From NCBI GenBank assembly GCA_947488155.1, contig CANKYK010000001.1, positions 868,001-932,000 of the forward strand: 64,000 bases of DNA, given 5' to 3'. Below are positions 20,569 to 29,164 of the stretch, piece by piece; positions within the stretch are counted from its first letter, which is position 1, and each line of letters opens with the position of its first letter. This DNA is from an uncultured Erythrobacter sp. (lineage in GTDB: Bacteria > Pseudomonadota > Alphaproteobacteria > Sphingomonadales > Sphingomonadaceae). The translations under genes were made by a program, and so were the position numbers. The notes beneath the pieces were generated by a model. The model was not told where the DNA came from, made no database searches, and saw only the letters and a program-made list of their open reading frames with translations.

Positions 20569-22268
20569 TCGGCGGCCTCAGCGGTCAAAGTCTCTGCGAT
20601 ACGCTCTACCAGAGCCAGCGCAACCGCGCGTTTGGGCATCTTGTCGAGGCTCTCCACCCCTTCGCTTGAAACGATATGTACGGTGTTTTCATTGCCGCCC
20701 ATCACATCGCCGGATACATCATTGGCCACGATCCAGTCGGCGGCCTTGCGCTTGCGCTTCTTCTTAGCGTTTTCGAGCACATTTTCGGTCTCAGCCGCAA
20801 AGCCGACGACCAATTCTGGGCGGTTTGAACCGGCGGCAAGATTTGTGAGAATGTCTGGATTTTCGGTAAGCAGCAATGCGGGAGGAGCCGAGCCGCGCTT
20901 CTTCATCTTCTCAGACATGTATTCTTTCGGTTTCCAATCGGCCACGGCCGCCACCATCACGGCTGCGTCTGCGGGAAGAGCCGCTTTCACCCGCTCTGAC
21001 ATTTGCGCAGCGCTCTCGACATCAATCCGGTCAACACCGGCGGGCGTTTGCAGGGCAACTGGCCCAGCCACCAGAGTGACCTTTGCGCCCAGCGCAGCGG
21101 CAGCAGCGGCAATGGCAAAACCTTGCTTACCGCTTGAGCGATTGGCGATGTAGCGCACCGGATCGAGCGATTCCCACGTTGGCCCGGCGGTCACGAGCAC
21201 ATGGCGTCCCTCAAGCGGGCGGTAGTTCGGATCAACATCAAAACCGCCGCCGCCCAGCGCATCATCCAGCGCGGCTTGAACGCCGTCCTCCAAGGATGCC
21301 ACTGGCCCGGTCAGCTCAGGCGCGGCTTTGCGTTTGTCGACTTCGTGGTTGATCGCACTTGGATCCATCGGCGGCGCAGCGCCCGCTCCGCCCTTCTTGG
21401 CCAACAAAGGCCCGCCAAAGTCCGGATTGAACTCAGGCGCTTCTTCGATCTCACCGTCTTCGGCCAACTCCGCCGCCTCGGCATCATCGAGATCAGCCGC
21501 TTCGACATATTCGGTCTCGATCTCTTCATGCGTGCGCTTTGCGGTGGAACGCGGAATGATCATCGACAACAGGCCGCCCAGACCGCCGCTTTTGCTCTCC
21601 GGGTCTTCTTCTTCGTACTCCGGTTCAGGCTCAATCGCCTCCACCTCATACTCGTCGTCCGGTCCGTCATTGGCAGGCACAGCAACGGGAGTGGCCGCTG
21701 GTGCGACCGGCTCTTCAACTTCAATGTCAAAGTAAGACGCAATTTCGCGCCAGATCGCATCCGGCTCTGGCAGGCGGCCATAGCCAAACTCGCCGCAGGC
21801 CATCGGCCCCTCATCGGGGTCCAGCACATTGACACCCGCCTGGCGCAGCCATTCGATATTGCGCTGGGTTGCCTCATGCTCCCACATGCGCACATTCATC
21901 GCCGGCACGGCCATAACTGGCTTGTCGGTCGCCAGGATCAAAGTGGTCGCCAGATCGTCTGCGATGCCAGACGACATTTTGGCCAAGAGATCGGCAGTCG
22001 CCGGGCAGACGACCACAAGGTCAGCCTCACGGCTCAGCTCGATATGACCCATCTCGATCTCGTTCTTGAGATCCCAGAGATTGGTGTAAACTTGATTTTC
22101 GCTCAAAGCGGCGAGCGACATGGGCGTGACGAATTGCTGACCACCTTTGGTCACAACGCAAGTGACATCGCCGCCGCCTTTGCGGATCAGGCGCACCAGC
22201 TCGCAAGCCTTGTAAGCGGCAATTCCGCCGCCCACGACCAACAGGATTTTCGGCCGTGCTTCGGTCAT
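20565..22268 (-). CDS. coaBC: Bifunctional phosphopantothenoylcysteine decarboxylase/phosphopantothenate--cysteine ligase with acidic linker
   Basis: CoaBC catalyses two steps of coenzyme A synthesis. ATG 22268 (SD GAGGA, 7 nt upstream) gives [25 protein letters not shown] and 567 residues, against about 400 in typical proteins. The FMN-dependent CoaC domain (1-180) has PAMNVRMW and the [13 protein letters not shown] flap with the active Cys. The CoaB domain (about 340-567) has [25 protein letters not shown] and the [16 protein letters not shown] segment. Between them lies a ~155-residue Glu/Asp/Pro/Ala-rich, probably disordered linker. In TAGPTWES, Trp replaces the usual Arg/His. It is cotranscribed with dut. 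Confidence 0.95.
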   Translation of the reverse strand: MTEARPKILLVVGGGIAAYKACELVRLIRKGGGDVTCVVTKGGQQFVTPMSLAALSENQVYTNLWDLKNEIEMGHIELSREADLVVVCPATADLLAKMSSGIADDLATTLILATDKPVMAVPAMNVRMWEHEATQRNIEWLRQAGVNVLDPDEGPMACGEFGYGRLPEPDAIWREIASYFDIEVEEPVAPAATPVAVPANDGPDDEYEVEAIEPEPEYEEEDPESKSGGLGGLLSMIIPRSTAKRTHEEIETEYVEAADLDDAEAAELAEDGEIEEAPEFNPDFGGPLLAKKGGAGAAPPMDPSAINHEVDKRKAAPELTGPVASLEDGVQAALDDALGGGGFDVDPNYRPLEGRHVLVTAGPTWESLDPVRYIANRSSGKQGFAIAAAAAALGAKVTLVAGPVALQTPAGVDRIDVESAAQMSERVKAALPADAAVMVAAVADWKPKEYMSEKMKKRGSAPPALLLTENPDILTNLAAGSNRPELVVGFAAETENVLENAKKKRKRKAADWIVANDVSGDVMGGNENTVHIVSSEGVESLDKMPKRAVALALVERIAETLTAEAAE

Positions 22269-22468
22269 TTTTGCGTCCTCACACATAGACTTACACATGG
22301 GCCGGGCAAGCAAACAATCACTCGCGTCACTCCCTCACATCACATTAACGCTGTTTCAGAACCTAGACGTACAGCGCCCTTGGGCCAAGCCCAAGCGAGT
22401 TCCTTGGGATACAATGGTTAATTAAGCCTGATCAATGGGACATTAAATCGAGTAAAATCAGCGATAAT

Positions 22469-24031
22469 TTAACCGATCAAACCCAGCGCCATCGCCCCAA
22501 ACATTGCGCCTGCCCCGGCAACGCCCGCAACGAGGTACCCAAGCACACTGCCGCCCTGCCGCGGTTTGCGGTCGGTCATCAATGGCACATCGGGCAGCGG
22601 AGGCTGTTCTGGCGCGCCGCCTTTCGCTGGGAAGCGGTCCTCAATCCGGCGGATCAAACCGGGCAGACGCAGGAAGGTTTGCGTGTCTTCTTTAATCCGT
22701 TCGGCAACCGCGGCCTCTGGCCCCAATTCGTCCCGGATCCAGCCGCGAACATAGGGCGCCGATGTGTCCCACATATTGATCTGAGGGTTGAGCTGGGTCG
22801 CGATGCCTTCGACCATCACCATCGTTTTTTGCAGCAGCAGCAGATGCGGCTGCGTCTGCATGTCAAAATCCCGCGTGATCGCAAACAGCCCGTCGAGCAT
22901 TTGTCCAACGCTCAGCTCGCTCACCGGCTTGCCGCGCATTGGTTCGCCAACGGCGCGCAATGCGGTCGCAAATTCGCCAACCGAGTGGTAGCTCGGCACA
23001 TATTGCGCCTCGAAATGAATTTCGGCTACGCGTTTATAATTGCCCGTCGTCAGGCCATAAAGGATCTCTGCGAGCCATTGCCGCGCGCGGCGATCAATCC
23101 GTCCCATGATGCCAAAATCAATCGCGACAATCGTGCCGTCTTCTTCAACGAACAGATTGCCCTGATGCATATCGGCATGGAAGAAGCCGGCGCTGATCGC
23201 CTGCGTCAGAAAGGATATCACCAGGCGTTCGGCGATATGCGGCAGGTCGTGCCCCTGCGCTTTCAGCTCTTCAATCCGGCTGATCTTGACCGCGTTGATC
23301 CACTCAACCGTCAGGACCCGGCCATTGGTGCGGTCCCAATCGATCTCTGGAATGCGGTATCCTTCGATCCCGGCCATGCCCTCGGCCAGCTCTGATGCAG
23401 AGGCCGCCTCGCGCCGTAGATCAAGCTCGCTATTGGTCCAGCGTTTGAAATTGGCAATCGTCAGGCGCGGACGCAGCCGCTCCGCCTCTCCGCCAAAGGC
23501 CTCAAGGTGCGCCGCCGCCCATTCATAGGTTTGAATATCACGCGCAAATTTTTCGCGAATGCCAGGCCGCAGCACCTTAATCGCAACTTCGCGGCCATCC
23601 GTGGTCACACCCTTGTGAACCTGAGCAATGGATGCCGCGCCCACGGGATTGGGGTCTATTTCGCGGAACAGAGTCTCCAGCGGCGCACCAAAGCTGGCCT
23701 CAATCACGGCCTTGATCTGGACGAAAGGCACAGGTGGCAAATTATCCTGCAGGCTGAGCAGATTGTTCGCCGCTTCCTCGCCCACAATATCGGGCCGCGT
23801 GGCCAAAGATTGCCCCAGCTTGATCGCCGCCGGACCAATCGCGCGAAAAGCCCCCGCATAGTCAGGTGTGCCAGACTTGCCAGTAAGAGATATCCAGCGT
23901 GCCAGCTTGACCAATCGCCGCACAGGAGGCGGTGCATTGGGATCATTCTCGATACCGACGAGCGCACGGCGGCGAGCGAGCGTAATGCCCCACTTCAGCA
24001 GGCGGAAAAGATGTGTCGCGGGCTGCGTCAC
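22469..24031 (-). CDS. ubiB: UbiB-type protein kinase-like ubiquinone biosynthesis protein
   Basis: UbiB/COQ8 proteins are atypical ATPases needed for ubiquinone synthesis. The 520-residue protein has the family KxGQ motif (IKLGQSLATRPD) and an Ala-rich nucleotide loop (VGAASIAQVHKG). It also has the catalytic lysine VAIKVLRPG, FHADMHQGN and the metal motif DFGIMG. It ends with a hydrophobic C-terminal segment (LGYLVAGVAGAGAMFGAMALGLIG) that should anchor it to the inner membrane. It follows ubiE immediately, so ubiE-ubiB is an operon. Confidence 0.96.
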   Translation of the reverse strand: MTQPATHLFRLLKWGITLARRRALVGIENDPNAPPPVRRLVKLARWISLTGKSGTPDYAGAFRAIGPAAIKLGQSLATRPDIVGEEAANNLLSLQDNLPPVPFVQIKAVIEASFGAPLETLFREIDPNPVGAASIAQVHKGVTTDGREVAIKVLRPGIREKFARDIQTYEWAAAHLEAFGGEAERLRPRLTIANFKRWTNSELDLRREAASASELAEGMAGIEGYRIPEIDWDRTNGRVLTVEWINAVKISRIEELKAQGHDLPHIAERLVISFLTQAISAGFFHADMHQGNLFVEEDGTIVAIDFGIMGRIDRRARQWLAEILYGLTTGNYKRVAEIHFEAQYVPSYHSVGEFATALRAVGEPMRGKPVSELSVGQMLDGLFAITRDFDMQTQPHLLLLQKTMVMVEGIATQLNPQINMWDTSAPYVRGWIRDELGPEAAVAERIKEDTQTFLRLPGLIRRIEDRFPAKGGAPEQPPLPDVPLMTDRKPRQGGSVLGYLVAGVAGAGAMFGAMALGLIG

Positions 24032-24032
24032 C

Positions 24033-24779
24033 CTAGATCTTCCACCCCGAGTGAATGGCCACTGCGCCGCCTAGGATCGGCTCCACCTTGGTGTTGGCAA
24101 AGCCCGCATCGCGGATCATCTGCTCAAACTCAGGCATTTTTGGGAAACGGCGGATCGATTCAGCAAGATAGCGGTAGCTTTCTTCATCTTGGGCGATGAT
24201 CTTGCCCATCTTCGGCATGATCTTATGTGAATAGACGTCGTAAACCTCTTTGAAGCCCGGCCATTCCGTCGTCGAAAACTCCATGCAGAAAAAACGTCCG
24301 CCAGGTCGCAGAACGCGGTTTGCCTCACGCAAAGCCTTTGGAATGTCGGTCACATTGCGAATGCCGAATACGATTGTGTAGGCATCGAAACTGCTGGAGG
24401 CAAAATTAAGTTCCTCCGCGTTCTGGCACGACCAGACCAGCGAACCCTCATCGTCCTGCAAGCCGCGATCCATCGCCCGCTCAACGCCCACATCGAGCAT
24501 ATCCTGATTGATGTCGCACACCGTGATCGCTGCGCCGCTGGGCGCCATGCGAAAGGCGATATCACCGGTGCCGCCTGCCATATCGAGGATCGTCTCGCCC
24601 GCCTGCGGCTTCACCCGCCTGACAAAACGGTCCTTCCACAAACGGTGCATACCGCCCGACATCGCATCGTTCATGATGTCATACTTGCCCGCGACGCTGG
24701 AAAATACATCACCAACGCGGCGGGTCTTTTCCTCTGGGGCCACTTCTTCGTAACCGAAGGATACTGTCTTTTCGCTCAT
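24033..24779 (-). CDS. ubiE: Ubiquinone biosynthesis C-methyltransferase UbiE
   Basis: UbiE is the SAM-dependent C-methyltransferase of ubiquinone (and menaquinone) synthesis. ATG 24779 gives MSEKTVSFGYEEVAPEEKTRRVG and 248 residues; the track's upstream extension is not needed. Motifs are SSVAGKYDIMNDAMSGG, the SAM-binding LDMAGGTGDIAFRM, the post-II segment YTIVFGIRNVTD and RVLRPGGRFFCMEFS. It ends 1 bp before the ubiB start. Divergent from mutM across repeat B. Confidence 0.97.
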   Translation of the reverse strand: MSEKTVSFGYEEVAPEEKTRRVGDVFSSVAGKYDIMNDAMSGGMHRLWKDRFVRRVKPQAGETILDMAGGTGDIAFRMAPSGAAITVCDINQDMLDVGVERAMDRGLQDDEGSLVWSCQNAEELNFASSSFDAYTIVFGIRNVTDIPKALREANRVLRPGGRFFCMEFSTTEWPGFKEVYDVYSHKIMPKMGKIIAQDEESYRYLAESIRRFPKMPEFEQMIRDAGFANTKVEPILGGAVAIHSGWKI

Positions 24780-24868
24780 GGCGCAGAGCCTTAGGGGAGT
24801 TTGTGCAGCGCGCAAAGCTTGTTACAGCGTATGTTTGTTGCGATGCTTTCGGCTTCTGCCGAACGCTG

Positions 24869-24956
24869 CCGTAGCCACCCGCTCCCTCCGCCCTTCCACC
24901 CGGAGCCTACCGGGACACCATCCGGGTGGAAGGGCGGAGGGAGCGGGTGGCTACGG
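24869..24956. repeat. Long palindromic repeat, copy B (ubiE/mutM intergenic)
   Basis: Two perfect 36-bp complementary arms (24869-24904 and 24921-24956) flank a 16-nt loop, GCCTACCGGGACACCA. The ends read CCGTAGCC...GGCTACGG. It is the best-preserved of three copies (see 8043-8110 and 28160-28235) and occupies almost half of the divergent ubiE/mutM intergenic region. Confidence 0.95.
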
Positions 24957-24984
24957 TTCGCAAGTATCAGCGAGCCTAAGAATA

Positions 24985-25800
24985 ATGCCTGAATTACCAG
25001 AAGTTGAGACCACCGTTCGCGGGCTAGAGCGCTTTATGCTGGGTGAACGTATTTCGCGCGTCCAATTGAACCGCCCTAACCTGCGCCGTCCCTTCCCGCC
25101 AGACTTGGTGCAGGTGATGACCGGCGCAGTGATCACCGGCCTTTCACGGCGCGCCAAGTATGGCCTCATTGATCTCAATCGCGGCCAGTCGATGGTCTTC
25201 CATCTGGGAATGAGTGGACGCTGGCGAATCGATCCTGAAACGCCCGACAAACACGATCATCTGATCATCGAGACAGACGATCACCAATTTGCGCTTTGCG
25301 ATCCGCGCCGCTTCGGCTCGGTTGATCTAGTGCCGAGTGATGCACTGGACCGGTGGCCGCAATTTGCAAGCCTTGGGCCGGAGCCATTGGGCGAAGGTCT
25401 CAGCGTGGATCACCTGAAAGCAGCGCTGAAAGGCAAGACCCAGTCGATCAAATTGTGCCTGCTCGACCAGAAGATTATCGCCGGTCTAGGCAATATATAT
25501 GTCTGCGAAGCTCTGTGGCGTTCTGGCATTCATCCCCGCAAGCAAGGTGGCAAGGTGACAAAGCCGCAGCTTGCTCGGCTAGTGCCAGCCATTCGCAATG
25601 TGCTTGAGACCTCGATCCGCGATGGCGGTTCGACCTTACGAGATTATGCGCAGCCCGACGGCGAACTGGGCTATTTTGCGACGCGCTTTGATGTCTATGA
25701 CCGGACGGGTGAGGCATGCCGCAATGAAGATGGTGGAACTATCAAGCGCATCGCGCAAGGCGGGCGCAGCACGTGGTTCTGCCCCAAGTGTCAAAAGTGA
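24985..25800 (+). CDS. mutM: Formamidopyrimidine-DNA glycosylase, atypical zinc finger
   Basis: MutM/Fpg excises 8-oxoguanine and formamidopyrimidines. The track ORF runs through repeat B; the true start is MPELPEVETTVRG at 24985 (271 aa), with catalytic Pro2 and Glu3. The H2TH region includes LLDQKIIAGLGNIYVCEALW, and DPRRFG is present. The C-terminal zinc finger is unusual. GEACRNEDGGTIKR replaces the common CPxCGGTI pattern, leaving one Cys in the first pair, while the second pair (FCPKCQK) is intact. Only three of four expected ligands are seen, so zinc binding may be altered or may use Glu/Asp. Confidence 0.95.
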   Translation: MPELPEVETTVRGLERFMLGERISRVQLNRPNLRRPFPPDLVQVMTGAVITGLSRRAKYGLIDLNRGQSMVFHLGMSGRWRIDPETPDKHDHLIIETDDHQFALCDPRRFGSVDLVPSDALDRWPQFASLGPEPLGEGLSVDHLKAALKGKTQSIKLCLLDQKIIAGLGNIYVCEALWRSGIHPRKQGGKVTKPQLARLVPAIRNVLETSIRDGGSTLRDYAQPDGELGYFATRFDVYDRTGEACRNEDGGTIKRIAQGGRSTWFCPKCQK

Positions 25801-25987
25801 GCGCCGCTTAGATTGATGTACCCTCAGCCAGGGCGGCACCAAAATCATTGACGATTCGCAAGGCTGGCCCTATGTGCCGCGTTTTCCGGCGAACGGGCGA
25901 ATTCCTGAGCGCCGATTCTTCGAGCAAACGATATTAGAGATCAGGCCATCATTGGTGGCCCGCAGAAACCGCGAGACAGAAACAGAT

Positions 25988-26248
25988 ATGGCCAATACGC
26001 CGCAAGCCCGCAAACGCATCCGCCGCAACAATCGCCGTGCGGAAATCAACACAGCCCGCATGAGCCGCATTCGCGGTTTTGTGAAAAAGGTCGAAGCCGC
26101 TTGCGAAGCCGGCGACAAGCCTGCTGCTGCTGAAGCGCTCAAGGCTGCTCAACCTGAAATGGCTCGCGGTGTTGCTCGCGGCGTTATGCACAAAAACACA
26201 GTCGCGCGGAAAATGTCGCGTCTCTCAAAACGAGTCGCTGCGCTCTGA
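25988..26248 (+). CDS. rpsT: 30S ribosomal protein S20
   Basis: bS20 binds 16S rRNA early in 30S assembly. ATG 25988 gives [21 protein letters not shown] and 86 highly basic residues. The family signature is seen: alternating Arg/Lys with [33 protein letters not shown]. The upstream track extension is not coding. A terminator follows, then dnaA; rpsT-dnaA adjacency is common in alphaproteobacteria. Confidence 0.97.
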   Translation: MANTPQARKRIRRNNRRAEINTARMSRIRGFVKKVEAACEAGDKPAAAEALKAAQPEMARGVARGVMHKNTVARKMSRLSKRVAAL

Positions 26249-26298
26249 TTCGCACCCACTCGCATCCGTATTATTGCGGAGAAATATACATAAGGGTC

Positions 26299-26323
26299 GG
26301 GCCGTATTGGCTCGGCCCTTTTT
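26299..26323 (+). terminator. rpsT intrinsic terminator
   Basis: The stem GGGCCG / CGGCCC with an 8-nt loop is followed by TTTTT. It lies about 50 bp after the rpsT stop. Confidence 0.85.
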
Positions 26324-26451
26324 GTTTGCGGGAAACATGACAAGCCTGACACACTGAGAGCTTAGGATTCCCCGCGATTCGCGCGGTCATAAACCAAAAA
26401 TTAAAGGTAATTCAGCGCGTTGAACGGAGGCCTGCGGGTCACAGCCGAGTC

Positions 26452-26469
26452 AACAGAAATATTTCTGTT
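26452..26469 (+). promoter_or_regulatory. AT-rich perfect palindrome upstream of dnaA
   Basis: AACAGAAATATTTCTGTT is a perfect 18-bp palindrome followed by further T residues. It may act as a terminator-like hairpin or an operator/melting site about 200 bp before dnaA. Confidence 0.5.
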
Positions 26470-26676
26470 TTTTTACATTATGCACCCTTGCCTGATGGTG
26501 AAATGCATAGGTACATCATAACTGACTCGGGGCGGGACAGCCTGGGTTTTTAAAGTTTGAATGAAGAGGGGAAACCCGGATCTTTGGATTCCGGGTCATG
26601 GGAAGGCTTTGCCTGTCATGAAGTTGGGGAAACGCTCCAGATCAGCGGCTCTGGAGTTGGCACAGGATTACGTAAG

Positions 26677-28140
26677 ATGGTTCATAAAATAGATAAGGCG
26701 CGGTCTACGCGTCGGAAAGCAGATGACGACTTGATGGAAGATTCCGAAGCTGTGAACCTCGCTGCCGATTGGTCAGATATCAGCCAAGGACTTCGCAAGG
26801 ATCTAGGCCATCAATTGCACAGCCAATGGATCAAACCGATCCAGGTTGGCGGCATTGATAAAGAGACCGGCACGCTCGATCTGTTTTTGCCAACTGAGTT
26901 TTCAGCCAATTGGGTGCAAGACCGGTTTCACGACCGTTTGCAGCTCGCTTGGAAGATTGCGCGCAGCGAAGTTCGCAATGTTCGCGTGCAAGTTCACCCC
27001 GGACGCCGCCAATTGCCAGAGCTGCGGCTGGACAATGGCCGCCGCCCCGCCAATGACGCGGATGCCAGCGCAATCGCGATGGCTGCCGGTACGATTGGCG
27101 ATGCAGGCTTTACCAGCTCCGTAGGGCTCGACCCATCGCTGACCTTTGCCGCCTTTGTGACAGGCGAGGCCAATGTGCTCGCTTGCAATGCCGCGCAGCG
27201 CATGGCCGCAACTGAGCAGCCGCAATTCTCACCGCTCTATCTGAAGGCTGCGACCGGCCAGGGTAAGACCCACCTGCTGCACGCGATTGGCCATGCGTTT
27301 CTGCAAGCGCACCCGCGCGCACGGATTTTCTACTGCTCTGCTGAGCGCTTCATGGTCGAGTTTGTCCAAGCGCTTAAAGCCAACCAGATGATCGAGTTTA
27401 AGGCGCGGCTGCGCAGCTTTGATCTGCTGCTGGTTGACGACATCCAATTCATCATCGGCAAAGCGAGCGCTCAAGAAGAGCTGCTCTATACAATCGATGC
27501 GCTTTTGGCTGAGGGCAAACGCCTCGTCTTTGCCGCTGACCGCGCACCGCAAGCGCTCGACGGGGTTGAACCGCGTCTCCTGAGCCGTCTGTCGATGGGT
27601 CTGGTTGCGGACATCCAAGCAGCCGACATCGAGCTGCGTCGCAAGATCCTTGAATCGAAACTCACCCGTTTTGCGCCTCTCAACGTGCCGGACGATGTGA
27701 TCGATTTCCTCGCCCGCACCATCACTCGCAACATCCGCGAGCTGGTCGGCGGCCTCAATAAGCTGATCGCCTATGCGCAGCTGACCGGCCAAGAGGTATC
27801 CCTGCAGCTCGCCGAAGAACAGCTGACCGATATTCTTTCGGCCAATCGCCGCCGGATCACGATTGATGAGATCCAGCGCACCGTCTGCCAATTCTACCGG
27901 ATTGATCGCAGTGAGATGTCGTCCAAACGCCGCGCCCGTGCCGTTGTTCGGCCGCGCCAGGTCGCAATGTATCTTGCGAAGGTGCTGACACCGCGCAGCT
28001 ATCCAGAGATTGGCCGCAAATTTGGTGGCCGGGATCATTCGACAGTTATCCACGCAGTACGGCTGATCGAAGATCTGCGCACCCGTGATGCGGATATGGA
28101 TGGCGATGTGCGTAGCCTGTTGCGCCAGCTGGAGAGTTGA
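26677..28140 (+). CDS. dnaA: Chromosomal replication initiator protein DnaA
   Basis: DnaA opens oriC and loads the replicative helicase. The N-terminal domain I includes WSDISQGLRKDLGHQLHSQWIKPI and LFLPTEFSANWVQDRF. A short linker follows, then the AAA+ domain with KAATGQGKTHLLHAIGHAF (Walker A), LLLVDDIQFI (Walker B) and the box VII region. Domain IV ends with the DnaA-box binding motif FGGRDHSTVIHAV. The track opens at a TTG (26557) with no SD. ATG 26677 has AGGA 9 nt upstream (487 aa), and ATG 26734 is also possible. An in-gene TTATCCACG (28044) lies in the domain IV codons. Confidence 0.96.
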   Translation: MVHKIDKARSTRRKADDDLMEDSEAVNLAADWSDISQGLRKDLGHQLHSQWIKPIQVGGIDKETGTLDLFLPTEFSANWVQDRFHDRLQLAWKIARSEVRNVRVQVHPGRRQLPELRLDNGRRPANDADASAIAMAAGTIGDAGFTSSVGLDPSLTFAAFVTGEANVLACNAAQRMAATEQPQFSPLYLKAATGQGKTHLLHAIGHAFLQAHPRARIFYCSAERFMVEFVQALKANQMIEFKARLRSFDLLLVDDIQFIIGKASAQEELLYTIDALLAEGKRLVFAADRAPQALDGVEPRLLSRLSMGLVADIQAADIELRRKILESKLTRFAPLNVPDDVIDFLARTITRNIRELVGGLNKLIAYAQLTGQEVSLQLAEEQLTDILSANRRRITIDEIQRTVCQFYRIDRSEMSSKRRARAVVRPRQVAMYLAKVLTPRSYPEIGRKFGGRDHSTVIHAVRLIEDLRTRDADMDGDVRSLLRQLES

Positions 28141-28159
28141 TTTTTTGAGGACGGCCTAG

Positions 28160-28235
28160 CCACCCGCTCCCTCCGCCCTTCTTCCCGGAGCCTACCGGGA
28201 TACCATCCGGGTGGAAGGACGGAGGGAGCGGGTGG
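28160..28235. repeat. Long palindromic repeat, copy C (downstream of dnaA)
   Basis: 30-nt arms (28160-28189 and 28206-28235) pair at 27 of 30 positions around a loop, GCCTACCGGGATACCA, that differs from copies A and B by one base. It starts 20 bp after the dnaA stop. Confidence 0.92.
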
Positions 28236-28236
28236 T

Positions 28237-28355
28237 GAAGTCCACAAGATAGCCAAGCGGACGTGAACGCTGGCCCCTGAAGTTCACAAGAACCCAACAG
28301 TCTGTCGACAGGGTCATCAACAGCCTTGCCCACAGGCTGTCGACAGGCTGTGAAC
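28237..28355. promoter_or_regulatory. Cluster of short direct and inverted repeats between dnaA and moeB-like gene
   Basis: Within ~120 bp: the direct repeat GAAGTYCACAAGA (28237-28249, 28279-28291); the palindrome CTGTCGACAG twice (28302-28311, 28337-28346); ACAGGCTGT twice (28332-28340, 28343-28351); ACAGCCT/AGGCTGT inverted (28320-28340); and GTTCACA/TGTGAAC inverted (28282-28288, 28349-28355). Role unknown. It could be regulatory for the downstream gene or a DnaA-linked element. No canonical DnaA box is present. Confidence 0.45.
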
Positions 28356-28375
28356 ATGGTGCCAACAGGCGGTGC

Positions 28376-29164
28376 ATGACTGTTTCCAGCGCCTTATCCC
28401 CTGCCCGCCTTGATCGCTTTGCGCGCCATATTGTGCTGCCGGAGATTGGCGGCGCGGGTCAGGTCGCACTCGCTGACAAACATATCGCAATGATCGGGCT
28501 TGGCGGGATTGGATCGCCAGCGCTGCAATATCTGGCAGCAAGCGGAATTGGGCGGTTCACACTGGTCGATGACGACGTGGTTGATACCAGCAATCTCCAG
28601 CGCCAGACTATTTTTTCATCCCGCGATGTTGGGCACGGCAAGGCTGTCTCAGCGCGCCGATGGCTGGCAAATTTCGATGACGAGATCGGTGCGGAGATCT
28701 CTGACACCAGGATTGATCCTGATAATGCCCACGGCCTGATCGGTGGCGCTGATCTGGTGCTGGATGGCACAGACAATTTTGCCACGCGTTTGGCGGTGTC
28801 CGATGCCTGTGTGACGGCCGGTGTGCCTCTGCTCAGCGCAGCCGTTGGCCGTTTTCAGGGCCAAGTTGGTGCCTTTGCTGGCCACCTAGCTGACCATGCC
28901 TGCTATCGCTGCTTTGTCGGCGATGCGTTTGATGCAGAAGACTGCGACACATGCGCAGAGGACGGCATGCTGGGCGCGATGGCGGGCTGGGCTGGCAGCT
29001 TTGCCGCCATGCAGGCCGTGCGCGTTTTGCTGAGCGGTGTTAGCGCCTTTGGCGATCCACAATGGGGCAAAATTCACATTCTGGATGGGATGAAGCCCGG
29101 TATGCGCACGCTCAGCATTGCCAAAGACGCAGCGTGCAAGGGCTGCGGGCCCTCAGACGCCTAA
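28376..29164 (+). CDS. MoeB/ThiF family adenylyltransferase
   Basis: This E1-like enzyme would adenylate the C-terminus of a small sulfur carrier (MoaD or ThiS type). The 262-residue protein starts with the family LDRFARHIVLPEIGGAGQ. It has the Rossmann ATP loop MIGLGGIGSPALQYLAASGIG, then VVDTSNLQRQ, DGTDNFATR, and the crossover loop region CDTCAEDGMLG with a candidate catalytic Cys. Zn ligands are CYRC and CKGC. No rhodanese tail is present, as in MoeB. Which carrier it serves is unclear, since no moaD or thiS is nearby. Its 3' end overlaps the convergent sirtuin by 12 bp. Confidence 0.9.
   Translation: MTVSSALSPARLDRFARHIVLPEIGGAGQVALADKHIAMIGLGGIGSPALQYLAASGIGRFTLVDDDVVDTSNLQRQTIFSSRDVGHGKAVSARRWLANFDDEIGAEISDTRIDPDNAHGLIGGADLVLDGTDNFATRLAVSDACVTAGVPLLSAAVGRFQGQVGAFAGHLADHACYRCFVGDAFDAEDCDTCAEDGMLGAMAGWAGSFAAMQAVRVLLSGVSAFGDPQWGKIHILDGMKPGMRTLSIAKDAACKGCGPSDA

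Larger units (their letters stand above)
26249..26676. other. rpsT-dnaA intergenic and dnaA leader
   Basis: This 428-bp gap contains, in order: the rpsT terminator, an AT-rich stretch, an 18-bp palindrome with T-run (26452-26469), an inverted repeat CCGAGTCA/TGACTCGG with a 70-bp spacer (26445-26452, 26523-26530), and a hairpin ACCCGGA/TCCGGGT (26574-26596). No exact DnaA box TTATCCACA was seen. Confidence 0.6.

Noticed and set aside
21201-22421. 406-aa + strand ORF antisense to coaBC
   Set aside because: The coaBC frame contains all family motifs. The antisense frame is Arg/His-rich without domains, typical of GC-driven shadow ORFs. The same applies to 5369-6223, 9473-10294, 27229-28053 and 51743-52591.
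24778-24984. N-terminal extension of mutM in the ORF track
   Set aside because: Fpg needs Pro2 after the initiator Met (MPELPE at 24985). The extension is a translation of palindromic repeat B.
28044-28052. TTATCCACG as a DnaA box marking oriC
   Set aside because: It is a single near-match inside dnaA domain IV codons with no cluster of further boxes or an AT-rich unwinding element. Evidence for an origin here is insufficient.
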